Origin: Bradyrhizobium sp. CSA112 | GTDB lineage: Bacteria > Pseudomonadota > Alphaproteobacteria > Rhizobiales > Xanthobacteraceae | NCBI RefSeq assembly: GCF_029051645.1 | Contig: NZ_JAACFS010000031.1 | Coordinates: forward strand, 1 to 64,000 | DNA: 64,000 nt | Direction of reading: 5' to 3' | Part shown: positions 24,011 to 33,057 of the stretch, piece by piece | Position numbering within the stretch: position 1 is the first letter of the stretch | Layout of the letters: each line of letters starts with the position of its first letter | Translations under genes and position numbers: made by a program | The notes under the pieces: model-generated | What the model saw: only the letters and a program-made list of their open reading frames with translations | Told to the model about the DNA's origin: nothing | Databases searched by the model: none

Positions 24011-24892
24011 ATGAGCGTGGTCACCGAGACGTCCGCCGCCTTTGAACGCTTGCTGGTCGCGATGCGGCCAAGGCTGCACCGCTATTGCGCGCGCATGGTC
24101 GGCTCGGTCATCGACGGCGAGGATGTGCTGCAGGACGCGCTGATCAAGGCGGTGGAGGCGCAGGCGTCCGCAGGCGATATCGGCAATCCCGAAGGCTGGC
24201 TGTTCCGGATTGCGCACAACACCGCGCTGGATTTCCTGCGCTGGCGTGGCCGCCAGGAGGCGCTCCGAGGAATAGGGGAGGTGGACATGATCGTGGACCA
24301 GCTCGACGCCGTGGAGAGCCGCCAGATCGCCGCGACCTCCTTGCGCACCTTCATGCGCCTGCCGGTGGCGCAGCGCGGAAGCGTGATCCTGATGGACGTG
24401 CTCGGCTGCTCGCTCAGGGAAATCTGCGAAATCATGGATTGCAGCCTGCCCGCGGCCAAGGCCGCGCTGCATCGCGGGCGCGCGCAGTTGCGGGAAATCG
24501 CCGACGAGCCTGAAGATACGCCGCGACCGGGATTATCGGATGCCGACCGCGCGCGCCTCGGCGCCTATGTCGCCCATTTCAACGCGCGCGACTTCGACGC
24601 GATCCGCGCCATGATCTCGGATGACGTCAGGCTCGACCTCGTCAACAAGACCCATATGCGCGGCAAAGCCGAGGTATCCCGCTATTTCGGCAATTACGCG
24701 AAAGCCAGCGATTGGCATCTGGTCCCGGGCCTGGTGGAGGGACTTCCCGCCATCCTGGTGTTCGATCCGAACGTATCCGGTGCGGGGCCGAAATACTTCA
24801 TGCTGCTGGGCTGGGCCGCCGGCAAGGTGGCGGCCATCCGGGATTTTCGCCATGCGTCCTATGCGATCGACGGCGCGGAATATTCGGTCTGA
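24011..24892 (+). CDS. ECF-type sigma factor with C-terminal SnoaL-like domain
   Basis: A 293-residue regulator. Sigma region 2 (LHRYCARMVGSVIDGEDVLQDALIKAVEA and the WLFRIAHNTALDFLRWR helix) and region 4 (RGSVILMDVLGCSLREICEIMDCSLPAAKAALHRGRAQLRE) are clear. About 115 extra residues follow (YVAHFNARDFDAIRAMISDDVRLDLV...), resembling an NTF2/SnoaL-like domain. In several ECF groups such a domain replaces a separate anti-sigma factor and controls activity. Start ATG at 24011 follows CGGAGG. The DGGGR and WLPEP motifs of ECF41 were not seen, so the group is unassigned. No anti-sigma gene is adjacent. Confidence 0.88.
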   Translation: MSVVTETSAAFERLLVAMRPRLHRYCARMVGSVIDGEDVLQDALIKAVEAQASAGDIGNPEGWLFRIAHNTALDFLRWRGRQEALRGIGEVDMIVDQLDAVESRQIAATSLRTFMRLPVAQRGSVILMDVLGCSLREICEIMDCSLPAAKAALHRGRAQLREIADEPEDTPRPGLSDADRARLGAYVAHFNARDFDAIRAMISDDVRLDLVNKTHMRGKAEVSRYFGNYAKASDWHLVPGLVEGLPAILVFDPNVSGAGPKYFMLLGWAAGKVAAIRDFRHASYAIDGAEYSV

Positions 24893-24916
24893 ACCGCTCG
24901 CCCTGGTGCGACAATT

Positions 24917-24930
24917 GTTGCCCCGGCAAC
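24917..24930. promoter_or_regulatory. Palindrome GTTGCC-N2-GGCAAC, copy 2
   Basis: Six-base arms around CC, 215 bases upstream of the Liv-type binding-protein gene and just after the sigma factor gene. The same motif is at 16478-16491. It is a plausible MarR-type operator for the transporter promoter. Confidence 0.55.
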
Positions 24931-25144
24931 CGGAACTATAGTTCTTGCCATTCCCACCGTCTGCGAATTATGGTGCAGGCTGCTAGGGCATGGGCCGAAG
25001 GTTCTAAGAGGGGCCATTGGTTCATGCTTGCCGCAGACCGGCCATTTCGCGCACAAAATACCTCACCTGATAATGAGGCGCGCGAGACAGGCGCGGTCGC
25101 CCGGTTGACCCGGGTCTGGTTCGATAACGAGGAGGGGAGTGATT

Positions 25145-26320
25145 ATGAAAAAGGCATTCTGGCTGGCGGGCGCAACGGTTCTGGCGCTGGCGCAGCCCGC
25201 GTCCGCTGGCGACAGCATCAAAATCGGCTTTGTTTCGACCTTCAGCGGCCCGACCGCTGTGATCGGCAACGATATGCGCAACTCGTTCGAGCTGGCGCTC
25301 GACCATCTCGGCCGCAAGATGGGCGGCAAGCCGGTCGAGGTGCTCTACGAGGACGACGGCCAGAAGCCCGACGTCGGCAAGCAGAAGACCGAGAAGCTGA
25401 TCCAGTCCGACAAGGTCGACTTCATTGTCGGCTACATCTGGTCGAACGTGCTGCTGGCGTCGCTGAAGACCGCGGTCGATTCCAAAACCTTCCTGATCAC
25501 GTCCAATGCCGGCCCCTCGCAGCTCGCCGGCGAACTCTGCTCGCCTTACGTGTTCTCGACCTCGTGGCAGAACGACCAGACCCCGCAGGCGGTCGGCACT
25601 TACATGAACCAGAAGGGCGTCAAGTCGGTGTTCCTGATCGGCCCGAACTATGCCGCCGGCAAGGACATGCTGGCCGGCGTCAAGAGCACGTTCAAGGGCC
25701 AGGTCGTCGGCGAGGAATATACGGTGTGGCCGAGCCAGCTCGACTTCTCCGCCGAGCTCACCAAGGCGAAGAATTCCAAGGCCGAGTCGATCTTCGTGTT
25801 CTATCCCGGCGCGGCCGGCGTCCAGTTCCTCAATCAATACGCCCAGGCTGGCCTCAAGGGGCAGATCCCGCTCTATACGGCGTTTACCATCGACGAATTG
25901 TCGCTGCCGCTGCAGAAGGACAATGCAATCGGGGTGCCCGGCGCGCAGCAATGGGTCAACGATTTGCCGTTCCCCGAGAACAAGAAGTTCGTCGAGGACT
26001 ACCGCAAGAAGTACACCGGCCTGCGCCCGACGTTCTACGGCGCGCAGTCCTATGACGCCGCGAACCTGATCAACAGTGCTGTTGTCGCCGTGAAGGGCGA
26101 CACCTCGAAGAAGGACGAGATGAAGGCCGAGATGGAGAAGGCCAACTTCAAGTCGGTGCGCGGCCCGTTCAAATACGGCAACAACCACATTCCGATCCAG
26201 AATTTCTACCTGCAGGACGTGGTCAAGGACGCCGATGGCCAGCTCTCGCTCAAGACGGTGGCGACCATCGTCAAGGACGACCAGGACCGCTTCCACGACA
26301 AATGCCCGATGAAGAAGTGA
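25145..26320 (+). CDS. ABC transporter substrate-binding protein, Liv type
   Basis: A 391-residue periplasmic receptor. Signal peptide MKKAFWLAGATVLALAQPASAGD, then IKIGFVSTFSGPTAVIGNDMRNSFELAL, the usual type I lobe opening with a GP(T) ligand-loop, and GVKSVFLIGPNYAAGKDML in lobe 2. ATG at 25145 is preferred over GTG 25139 because GGAGGGG lies 7 bases upstream. It is followed by permease and ATPase genes encoding a complete importer. It is more distant from the paralogous pair at 15187 and 18936 than those are from each other. Substrate could be an amino acid, amide or aromatic acid. Confidence 0.9.
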   Translation: MKKAFWLAGATVLALAQPASAGDSIKIGFVSTFSGPTAVIGNDMRNSFELALDHLGRKMGGKPVEVLYEDDGQKPDVGKQKTEKLIQSDKVDFIVGYIWSNVLLASLKTAVDSKTFLITSNAGPSQLAGELCSPYVFSTSWQNDQTPQAVGTYMNQKGVKSVFLIGPNYAAGKDMLAGVKSTFKGQVVGEEYTVWPSQLDFSAELTKAKNSKAESIFVFYPGAAGVQFLNQYAQAGLKGQIPLYTAFTIDELSLPLQKDNAIGVPGAQQWVNDLPFPENKKFVEDYRKKYTGLRPTFYGAQSYDAANLINSAVVAVKGDTSKKDEMKAEMEKANFKSVRGPFKYGNNHIPIQNFYLQDVVKDADGQLSLKTVATIVKDDQDRFHDKCPMKK

Positions 26321-26354
26321 TTGTTGGCATGGCCGGTGCATGATCTCTTGAATG

Positions 26355-26444
26355 CGCCCTCGGGCTTGACCCGGGGGCGGTTTGCGACAGATCATCCGCC
26401 CAACAAGAAAAATGGCGGCGGCGCAGATGTGCTGCCGCTGTTTT
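26355..26444 (+). other. Tandem hairpins after the binding-protein gene
   Basis: A 10-base-pair stem (CGCCCTCGGG at 26355-26364 with 26370-26379, one G-T pair) is followed by a weaker GGCGGC/GCCGCT hairpin ending in TTTT at about 26414-26444. They lie between the binding-protein and permease genes and may cut transcription partially, giving more receptor than membrane subunits. Confidence 0.5.
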
Positions 26445-26468
26445 GTTAGGCCCAGAGTTTTAAGGTTC

Positions 26469-27386
26469 ATGCTCGTCCTCGTAGAACAATCGCTGAACGG
26501 CCTGCAGTTCGGCCTGCTGCTGTTCCTGCTGGCAGCCGGCTTGACGCTGGTGTTCGGCATCATGGATTTCGTCAATCTGGCGCACGGCTCGCTCTATATG
26601 ATGGGCGCCTATTTCGCCGCGACGTTCGTGGCCTGGACCAATAGTTTCGTGCTGGGCATATTGATGGCGCTCGGCGCCACCCTGCTATTGGGTATCGCGC
26701 TCGAATTCATTGCGCTCCGGCATCTCTACGGCCGCGACCATCTCGATCAGGTGCTGGCGACCTTCGGCCTGATCCTGTTTTTCAACGACGCGGTGCGGCT
26801 GATCTGGGGGCCGGCCGGCCTGTCGCTACCGCTGCCGGCTTGGCTGACCGTGCCGGTCCAGATCGTCCCCGGCGTGTTCTATCCGGCTTACCGGCTGTCG
26901 ATCATCGTGGTCGCGCTGGCGGTCGCAGCGTTACTCTATGTCGTCGTCATGCGCACCCGCATCGGCATGCTGATCCGCGCCGGCGCCTCGAACCGTGAAA
27001 TGATCGGCGCGCTCGGCATCAACATTAAGCTGTTGTTCACGCTGGTGTTCGGGCTTGGCGCCGCGCTCGCCGGCCTCGCCGGGCTGATGCAGGCGCCGAT
27101 CCTCACCGTGCAGATCGGCATGGGCGAGAACATTCTGATTCTCGCCTTCGTCATTATCGTGATCGGCGGCATCGGCTCGATCCGCGGAGCGTTCATGGCC
27201 GCGATCTTCGTCGGCATGATCGATACGCTCGGCCGCGCCTTCCTGCCCGATCTCCTGCGCACCGTGCTGAGTTCCGCCGCCGCCTCCACCGCCGCGCCCG
27301 CACTGTCGTCGATGCTGATCTATCTCCTGATGGCCATCGTCCTCGTGGTGCGGCCTGAGGGGCTGTTTCCGGCTGCCAAGCGATGA
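26469..27386 (+). CDS. livH: Branched-chain amino acid-type ABC permease (LivH family)
   Basis: A 305-residue inner-membrane protein with about eight hydrophobic segments. It has the LivH opening (LNGLQFGLLLFLLAAGLTLVFGIMDFVNLAHGS) and the C-terminal GGIGSIRGAFMAAIFVGMIDTLG and LVVRPEGLFP segments. Start ATG at 26469 is chosen because the upstream extension is unlike the family and the family starts close to this helix; a weak TTAAGG precedes it. The stop overlaps the next start (ATGA). The substrate follows the binding protein used, so the symbol denotes the family, not proven leucine transport. Confidence 0.92.
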   Translation: MLVLVEQSLNGLQFGLLLFLLAAGLTLVFGIMDFVNLAHGSLYMMGAYFAATFVAWTNSFVLGILMALGATLLLGIALEFIALRHLYGRDHLDQVLATFGLILFFNDAVRLIWGPAGLSLPLPAWLTVPVQIVPGVFYPAYRLSIIVVALAVAALLYVVVMRTRIGMLIRAGASNREMIGALGINIKLLFTLVFGLGAALAGLAGLMQAPILTVQIGMGENILILAFVIIVIGGIGSIRGAFMAAIFVGMIDTLGRAFLPDLLRTVLSSAAASTAAPALSSMLIYLLMAIVLVVRPEGLFPAAKR

Positions 27387-28322
27387 AATCTCAAATCAAC
27401 GCCCGCAACGTCGTCGTGGCGCTCGTCGCGCTTGGCTTGCTGCTGCTCCCGCTTTACTCGGCGCTGACCGGCAACATCTTCATCCTGACGCTGTTTACCC
27501 GCATCGTCATCTTCGCGCTCGCCGCCGCCAGCCTCAACCTCATTATGGGCTATGGTGGCATGATGAGCTTTGGCCACGCCGCCTATCTCGGCATTGGCGG
27601 TTATGCGGTGGGCATCCTCGCCCATGAAGGCATCGGCTCCGGCTTCATCCAGTGGCCGGTCGCGCTGGCGCTGTCGGCGCTTTATGCGCTCGTGATCGGT
27701 GCGCTCAGCCTCCGCACACGCGGCGTCTATTTCATCATGATCACGCTCGCCTTCGCGCAGATGGCCTATTACATCGCCTCGGGTCTTTCTCGCTATGGCG
27801 GCGACGACGGCCTCACCATCTACAAGCGCAGCACTTTCGGCGGCCTGATCGACCTGTCGAACCGCGTGCAGTTCTACTACCTCTGCCTCGCCTGCCTGTT
27901 CGGCGGCGTCTATTTGATCTGGCGTATCATCAATTCCCGGTTCGGCATGGTGGTGCAGGGCGTACGTTCCAACGAGCAGCGCATGCAGGCGATCGGCTTT
28001 CATGCCAATCGTTATAGACTCGTCTGCTTCGTCATCTCCGGCACGATCTGCGGCCTCGCCGGCGCACTGCTCGCCAACAACACCGACTTCATCAGCCCGG
28101 CCGGGATGTACTGGACCCGCTCCGGCGAACTCATGGTGATGGTGGTCTTCGGTGGCATGGGTTCGCTGTTCGGTCCCGTCCTCGGCACCATCGTGTTCCT
28201 CCTGCTGGAAGAAGTCCTGTCGCAATTCACCGAATACTGGGCGCTGATCATGGGCCCGCTGTTGCTGCTGATCGTGCTGTTTGCGCGCGGCGGCATCATG
28301 GGTTTGCTGGGGAGGTTGAGCC

Positions 28323-28330
<8 letters not shown>
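27383..28330 (+). CDS. livM: Branched-chain amino acid-type ABC permease (LivM family)
   Basis: Second membrane subunit, 315 residues. Typical LivM features: ALAAASLNLIMGYGGMMSFGHAAYLGIGGYA near residues 45-75, an RGVYFIMITLAFAQMAYY segment, an EAA-like loop (SRFGMVVQGVRSNEQRMQAIGFHANRYRL) and the MVMVVFGGMGSLFGPVLG segment. It overlaps LivH by 4 bases and the ATPase gene by 8, so the operon is translationally coupled. Confidence 0.93.
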
Positions 28331-29094
<764 letters not shown>

Positions 29095-29102
<8 letters not shown>

Positions 29103-29808
29103 AACCTTGCTCGAAATCGACGGCATCGAAACCTGCTACGGCCTCAGCCAGGTGCTGTTCGGCCTGTCGCTGAAGGTTCAGTCCGGCGAAATGGTTGCCC
29201 TGATGGGTCGCAACGGCATGGGCAAGACCACGACCATCCGCTCCATCATGGGCATGACGCCGGCCCGATCAGGCAAGATCCGCTTCGCGGGCGAGGAAGT
29301 GCGCAGTCTGCCGTCGTACAGAATCGCCAAGCTCGGCGTCGGCCTGGTGCCGGAAGGCCGCCAGATTTTTCCAAACCTGACGGTGTACGAGAATCTCGTC
29401 GCCGCCTCGGGCAATCGCGCCGGCAATGCCGATCCCTGGACCATCGAAAAAATCCACGCGCTGTTTCCGCGGCTCGCCGAGCGCGGCAGCAACATGGGCG
29501 TGACGCTGTCCGGCGGCGAGCAGCAGATGCTGGCGATCGGCCGGGCGCTGATGACCAATCCGAAACTGTTGATCCTCGACGAGGCCACGGAAGGCCTCGC
29601 GCCCTTGATCCGCGAGGAAATCTGGAACTGCCTGTCGATGCTGAAGGGCCGCGGTCAGTCGGTGCTCGTCATCGACAAGAACGTCGCCAACCTCTCCCGC
29701 ATCGCCGACCGCCACTACATGATCGAGCGCGGACGGACGGTGTGGACGGGGACGAGCGAGCAGTTGATTGCGGAGCCGGACCTGCAGCACCGGTATTTGG
29801 GGATTTGA
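29095..29808 (+). CDS. livF: Branched-chain amino acid-type ABC ATPase (LivF family)
   Basis: A 237-residue ATPase. Walker A is GRNGMGKTT near residues 38-46, signature LSGGEQQMLAIGRAL, Walker B LLILDEATEGLAP. The ETCYGLSQVLFGLSL opening and GLVPEGRQIFPNLTVYENL segment are characteristic of LivF. ATG at 29095 overlaps the LivG stop by 8 bases. It is the last gene of the transporter; two palindromic repeats follow. Confidence 0.93.
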
Positions 29809-29817
29809 GGGAATCCG

Positions 29818-29907
29818 TAGGGTGGGCAAAGGCGCGCTTCGCGCCGTGCCCACCATCCATCCAGTTGCGCGCTTGATGGTGGGCACGCTTCGCTTTGCCC
29901 ACCCTAC
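29818..29907. repeat. Palindromic repeat, GTAGGGTGGGCAAAG family
   Basis: Outer arms GTAGGGTGGGCAAAG and CTTTGCCCACCCTAC, inner arms around GTGCCCACCATC and GATGGTGGGCAC. It lies downstream of livF. A second copy is at 60001-60087. Confidence 0.88.
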
Positions 29908-29923
29908 AATTCCGTGCTCGTCG

Positions 29924-30010
29924 CCGTCATTGCGAGCGCAGCGAAGCAATCCATCCATCCGATTGCTGAGGCATGGATTGCTTCGTCGCTTCGCTCCTCG
30001 CAATGACGGG
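29924..30010. repeat. Palindromic repeat, CATTGCGAG / GAAGCAATCC family
   Basis: Outer arms CCGTCATTGCGAGCG and the matching CGCAATGACGG, inner arms GAAGCAATCCAT and ATGGATTGCTTC. It ends 22 bases before the stop of the convergent glutamine synthetase-like gene. Confidence 0.88.
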
Positions 30011-30031
30011 TTGGGAGAGCGTCGTGTTCCC

Positions 30032-31468
30032 TCAAAACATCTCGAAATATTCGCGGTGCTCCCAGTCCGAGACCTCGGCCTGAAACCGCTCGATCTCCGC
30101 GTTCTTGATGTGGACGTAGTAATCAACGAACTCTTTGCCGAACGCGCCGCGGAAAAACGGATCGTCCTGCAACGCGAACACCGCTTCGCGCAGGCTCTTC
30201 GGCAACAGCGCAGCCTTGGTCTCGTACGGCGCATCCGCCGACGGGCCGGGATCGAGCTTGCGGTCGACGCCGTCGAGTCCGGAGAGAATTTGCGAGGCCA
30301 TGTAAAGATAGGGATTGGCGGCGGGCTCGCCGATGCGGTTCTCCAGCCGCGTGGCAGCGTCGCCGGCCCCGCCGAGAACGCGGATCATGACGCCGCGGTT
30401 GTCGCGGCCCCAGATCGCGCGGTCCGGCGCCAGCGTGTAGGAGCGATAGCGCTTGTAGCCGTTGATGGTCGGCGTTGTGAATACGGTCGACGCGCGCGCG
30501 TGCTCCAGAAGTCCCGCAAGATAGTGTCTTGCGAACGGACTCAGCACCTCGTCCTTGTCGCTGGCCATGAATGCATTCTCGCCGCTGGCGCGCGACACCA
30601 GCGATTGATGCAGGTGCCAGCCGGAAGCGAACACGTTCGGCAATTTCGGCCGGCACATGAAGGTGGCGTGATAGCCGTGGCGGCGCGCGATCTGTTTTAC
30701 GGCCGAGCGGAACAGCACCATGTTGTCGGCGGGAGTCAGTCCGGTGGTCGGCTGGAAGGTGAATTCGCACTGGCTCGGGCCGAACTCGACCTCGACCGAC
30801 CGTAAGGGAAGGCCGAGCGCCAGGACGTCGCGCCGGATGATTTCGAGCGCCGGCTCCATCTGGTCGTAGCGCTGCTCGGTCAGGTATTGATAGCCGTGCG
30901 ACAGCAGGCTCACTGAAGGAGGACGCCCCGGCTGGCCGGCATCCTCCGGCGCCATATGCGCATCGTCGAGCTTGAAGAGATGGAATTCGACCTCAAGGCC
31001 CGCGACGAAATCGTAGCCGCGCTGGCCGAGCTGATCGAGGACCTTGCGATAGAGGTGCCGCGTCGCAAACTGCACCGGGCGGCCGTCCGCGAAATAAAGG
31101 TCGCACAGCAGCCAGCCCGTGGTCGGCGCCCATGGCAGCACGCGAAAGGTGGTGGGGTCAGCCACCATCAACACGTCGGCGGCGCCCTCCATCTCCTTCA
31201 TGCCGAAGCCGCCGCCTGCGGTGAACACCGGAAACACCGTCTTGTGCGAGGTGTCCTTGGCGAGCATCGTGGTGGTGATGGAGCAGCCGCTTTCGAGCGA
31301 GGCAAGCGCTTCGTCCGCAACCAGCGTCTTGCCGCGGAGGATGCCGTGCTGGTCGGGGAATGACAGCCTGACGACTTCGAGATTTTTCTCTTCGACGATC
31401 TTGCGCAGGCGGCTGGCGGCCTCCTGCTGCTCCTTCGACCACAGCCCGTGACGTTTCACAAAACTCAA
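30032..31468 (-). CDS. Glutamine synthetase-like amide ligase
   Basis: A 478-residue member of the glutamine synthetase superfamily, which couples ATP hydrolysis to joining glutamate's gamma-carboxyl with an amine. Conserved elements: SFPDQHGILRGK, the metal-binding EVEFHLF and EVEFGPSQCEFTF, GWHLHQSL, NRGVMIRV and ENRIGEPAANPYLY. It is adjacent to a Rieske oxygenase, recalling aniline-type systems where a GS-like protein gamma-glutamylates an aromatic amine before ring oxidation, but polyamine or alkylamine gamma-glutamylation is equally possible. TTG at 31468 has GGGGGA 6 bases upstream; ATG at 31492 is an alternative but lies inside a palindromic repeat. The frame extends further upstream antisense to the Rieske gene, which is rejected. 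It is unlikely to be the housekeeping glutamine synthetase. Confidence 0.85.
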   Translation of the reverse strand: MSFVKRHGLWSKEQQEAASRLRKIVEEKNLEVVRLSFPDQHGILRGKTLVADEALASLESGCSITTTMLAKDTSHKTVFPVFTAGGGFGMKEMEGAADVLMVADPTTFRVLPWAPTTGWLLCDLYFADGRPVQFATRHLYRKVLDQLGQRGYDFVAGLEVEFHLFKLDDAHMAPEDAGQPGRPPSVSLLSHGYQYLTEQRYDQMEPALEIIRRDVLALGLPLRSVEVEFGPSQCEFTFQPTTGLTPADNMVLFRSAVKQIARRHGYHATFMCRPKLPNVFASGWHLHQSLVSRASGENAFMASDKDEVLSPFARHYLAGLLEHARASTVFTTPTINGYKRYRSYTLAPDRAIWGRDNRGVMIRVLGGAGDAATRLENRIGEPAANPYLYMASQILSGLDGVDRKLDPGPSADAPYETKAALLPKSLREAVFALQDDPFFRGAFGKEFVDYYVHIKNAEIERFQAEVSDWEHREYFEMF

Positions 31469-31485
31469 CGCCAATCCCCCACCTT

Positions 31486-31591
31486 CCGTCATTCCGGGAC
31501 GATGCGAAGCATCGAACCCGGAATCTCGAGATTCCCCGGTGTGCAATTGCACACCTGAGGTCTGGTCCTTCGGACCATCCCGGAATGACGG
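31486..31591. repeat. Palindromic repeat, GTCATTCCGGGA family
   Basis: Outer arms CCGTCATTCCGGGA and TCCCGGAATGACGG, inner hairpins GATGCGAAGCATC, GTGTGCAATTGCACAC and GGTCCTTCGGACC. It occupies the entire gap between the Rieske gene and the ligase gene and contains one candidate ATG of the ligase. Confidence 0.88.
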
Positions 31592-31602
31592 TGCCACAAA
31601 TC

Positions 31603-32961
31603 TCACTCCGCCGCCGACAAATGCCGGATCTTGCCGGCGATCTCTGTCGGCACCGGCGCGGCCCACGGCGCGCCGCGGCGGCGCTTGACGTCGACTTCCA
31701 TCCAGTAGATTTCCCAGCCGCGTGTCGGCCCGATGCCGTCCATGGTCGCCGGGCCCTGGATGCTGCGCGCATGCGCAGCGTCCAGGAACATGAACGGCTT
31801 CTCGCCGCCTACGACCTTTTCGATCTCCTGCCGCAGGAGGCGCCGATACTGCACGATCGCCTTGTCCGATGTGCCGAGGTGCTCGTTGGTACGGTCCTGG
31901 ATCGCGCCCATCGATTCCACCGCCCACTGGTCGTGGACGTTGATGTCGTTGCCCATGCCGGTATAGGTTTCGGTCGCCTGTTCGTGCGGATCGAAGCCGT
32001 AATCGTTGCTCTTGTTCTTGCGCGACTTGTAATCCGGCAGCTCGTACAATTCGAGGCGCTGGTCGCGCATCTTCTTCTTGTCGACCGGCGCCGTGTAACT
32101 GGTGAAGATCGCATACCAGTAGCAGTTCTCGTCGTCGATGGGCACGTGCCACTGCGTGATCGTCATCTCCTGGCTCATCGGGATGACGAAGCCGTGCGGG
32201 AAGAGCTGATTGGTGACGCGCACATGGGTGCGCTCCTCATCGATCTCGCGCAATGCGATCAGGCGCAGCCCGTATTCGGTATGCTCGACATTGATGATCG
32301 GGTTGTCGTATTCGCGCAGAATCTTCGTCATCGGCATGTCGCTTCCAGCGGAAGCGCCGCGGAACTGCTTGCCGTAGGCGGTCGAGGTGTCCTCGTCCTC
32401 GAAGAAGCGATGCAGGAACGAGGCGTGTGCCGGATCGATGCCGACTTCAAGCGCCTGCAGCCAGTTGCAATTGATGTGGCCCTTGAATGCAAAGGTATGG
32501 CTATCGGGCGCGACGAAGCAGTCGATTTCCGGAAACGCCGGCGGTTCGCCCTCGCCCAAATATGCCCAGAGGATGCCGCTCTTCTCGACCACGGGATAGG
32601 AGCGCTGCCTGATGCCCTGGCACAGCTTTGAATCTTTCGGCTCGGCCGGCGTTTCCAGGCACTGGCCGGAGACATTGAACAGCCAGCCATGGAAGGCGCA
32701 GCGCAAGCCGCCATTCTCGAGCCGCCCGAAGGCGAGGTCGGCGCCGCGATGCGCGCAGTGGCGGTCGATCAGGCCGTAGCGGCCTTCTTCGTCGCGAAAC
32801 AGCACCAGGTTTTCGCCGAGCAGTTTGACAGGGCGAACCGGCCGCGGTCCCTGCAGCTCGTCGATCAGCGCCGCCGGCTGCCAATACATCCGCATCAGCT
32901 TGCCGCACGGGTCCTTGCGGCCGGTGCGGGTGATCAGGTCGTTCGCTTCCTGGCTCATCAT
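31603..32961 (-). CDS. Rieske non-haem iron oxygenase, alpha subunit (phthalate dioxygenase-like)
   Basis: A 453-residue oxygenase component that would insert oxygen into an aromatic or O-methyl substrate. The Rieske cluster ligands are C69-x-H71 and C88-xx-H91 (CAHRGADLAFG...RCAFHG). The mononuclear iron site is probably DPAHASFLHRFF near residues 185-196 with a later acidic ligand. Layout and length fit the phthalate 4,5-dioxygenase/vanillate demethylase branch, which uses a one-component reductase; none is adjacent. ATG at 32961 has CGGAG 8 bases upstream; a second ATG follows at 32958. The divergent IclR gene is its likely regulator, and the GS-like ligase gene lies downstream. Confidence 0.9.
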   Translation of the reverse strand: MMSQEANDLITRTGRKDPCGKLMRMYWQPAALIDELQGPRPVRPVKLLGENLVLFRDEEGRYGLIDRHCAHRGADLAFGRLENGGLRCAFHGWLFNVSGQCLETPAEPKDSKLCQGIRQRSYPVVEKSGILWAYLGEGEPPAFPEIDCFVAPDSHTFAFKGHINCNWLQALEVGIDPAHASFLHRFFEDEDTSTAYGKQFRGASAGSDMPMTKILREYDNPIINVEHTEYGLRLIALREIDEERTHVRVTNQLFPHGFVIPMSQEMTITQWHVPIDDENCYWYAIFTSYTAPVDKKKMRDQRLELYELPDYKSRKNKSNDYGFDPHEQATETYTGMGNDINVHDQWAVESMGAIQDRTNEHLGTSDKAIVQYRRLLRQEIEKVVGGEKPFMFLDAAHARSIQGPATMDGIGPTRGWEIYWMEVDVKRRRGAPWAAPVPTEIAGKIRHLSAAE

Positions 32962-32986
32962 GGCGAGGGCTCCGAGTAGTAGATTT

Positions 32987-33001
32987 GTTCGCCTATTGAA
33001 C
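32987..33001. promoter_or_regulatory. Candidate IclR operator
   Basis: GTTC-GCCTATT-GAAC inverted repeat between the divergent Rieske and IclR genes. The arms are only four bases, so support is mainly positional. Confidence 0.35.
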
Positions 33002-33057
33002 TTTTGGGCGATTTTAACGTAGGCTGGGCGTTCGGCAAGCGGATTTTGGAGGCGGCG

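Noticed and set aside
25022..26575. Minus-strand open frame of about 517 codons opposite the Liv-type receptor
   Set aside because: Shadow of the receptor gene; composition biased to L, V, R and D without motifs.
31472..32152. N-terminal extension of the ligase frame into the Rieske gene
   Set aside because: It reads the Rieske gene and the repeat on the same strand in another phase; the glutamine synthetase family starts after 31492.
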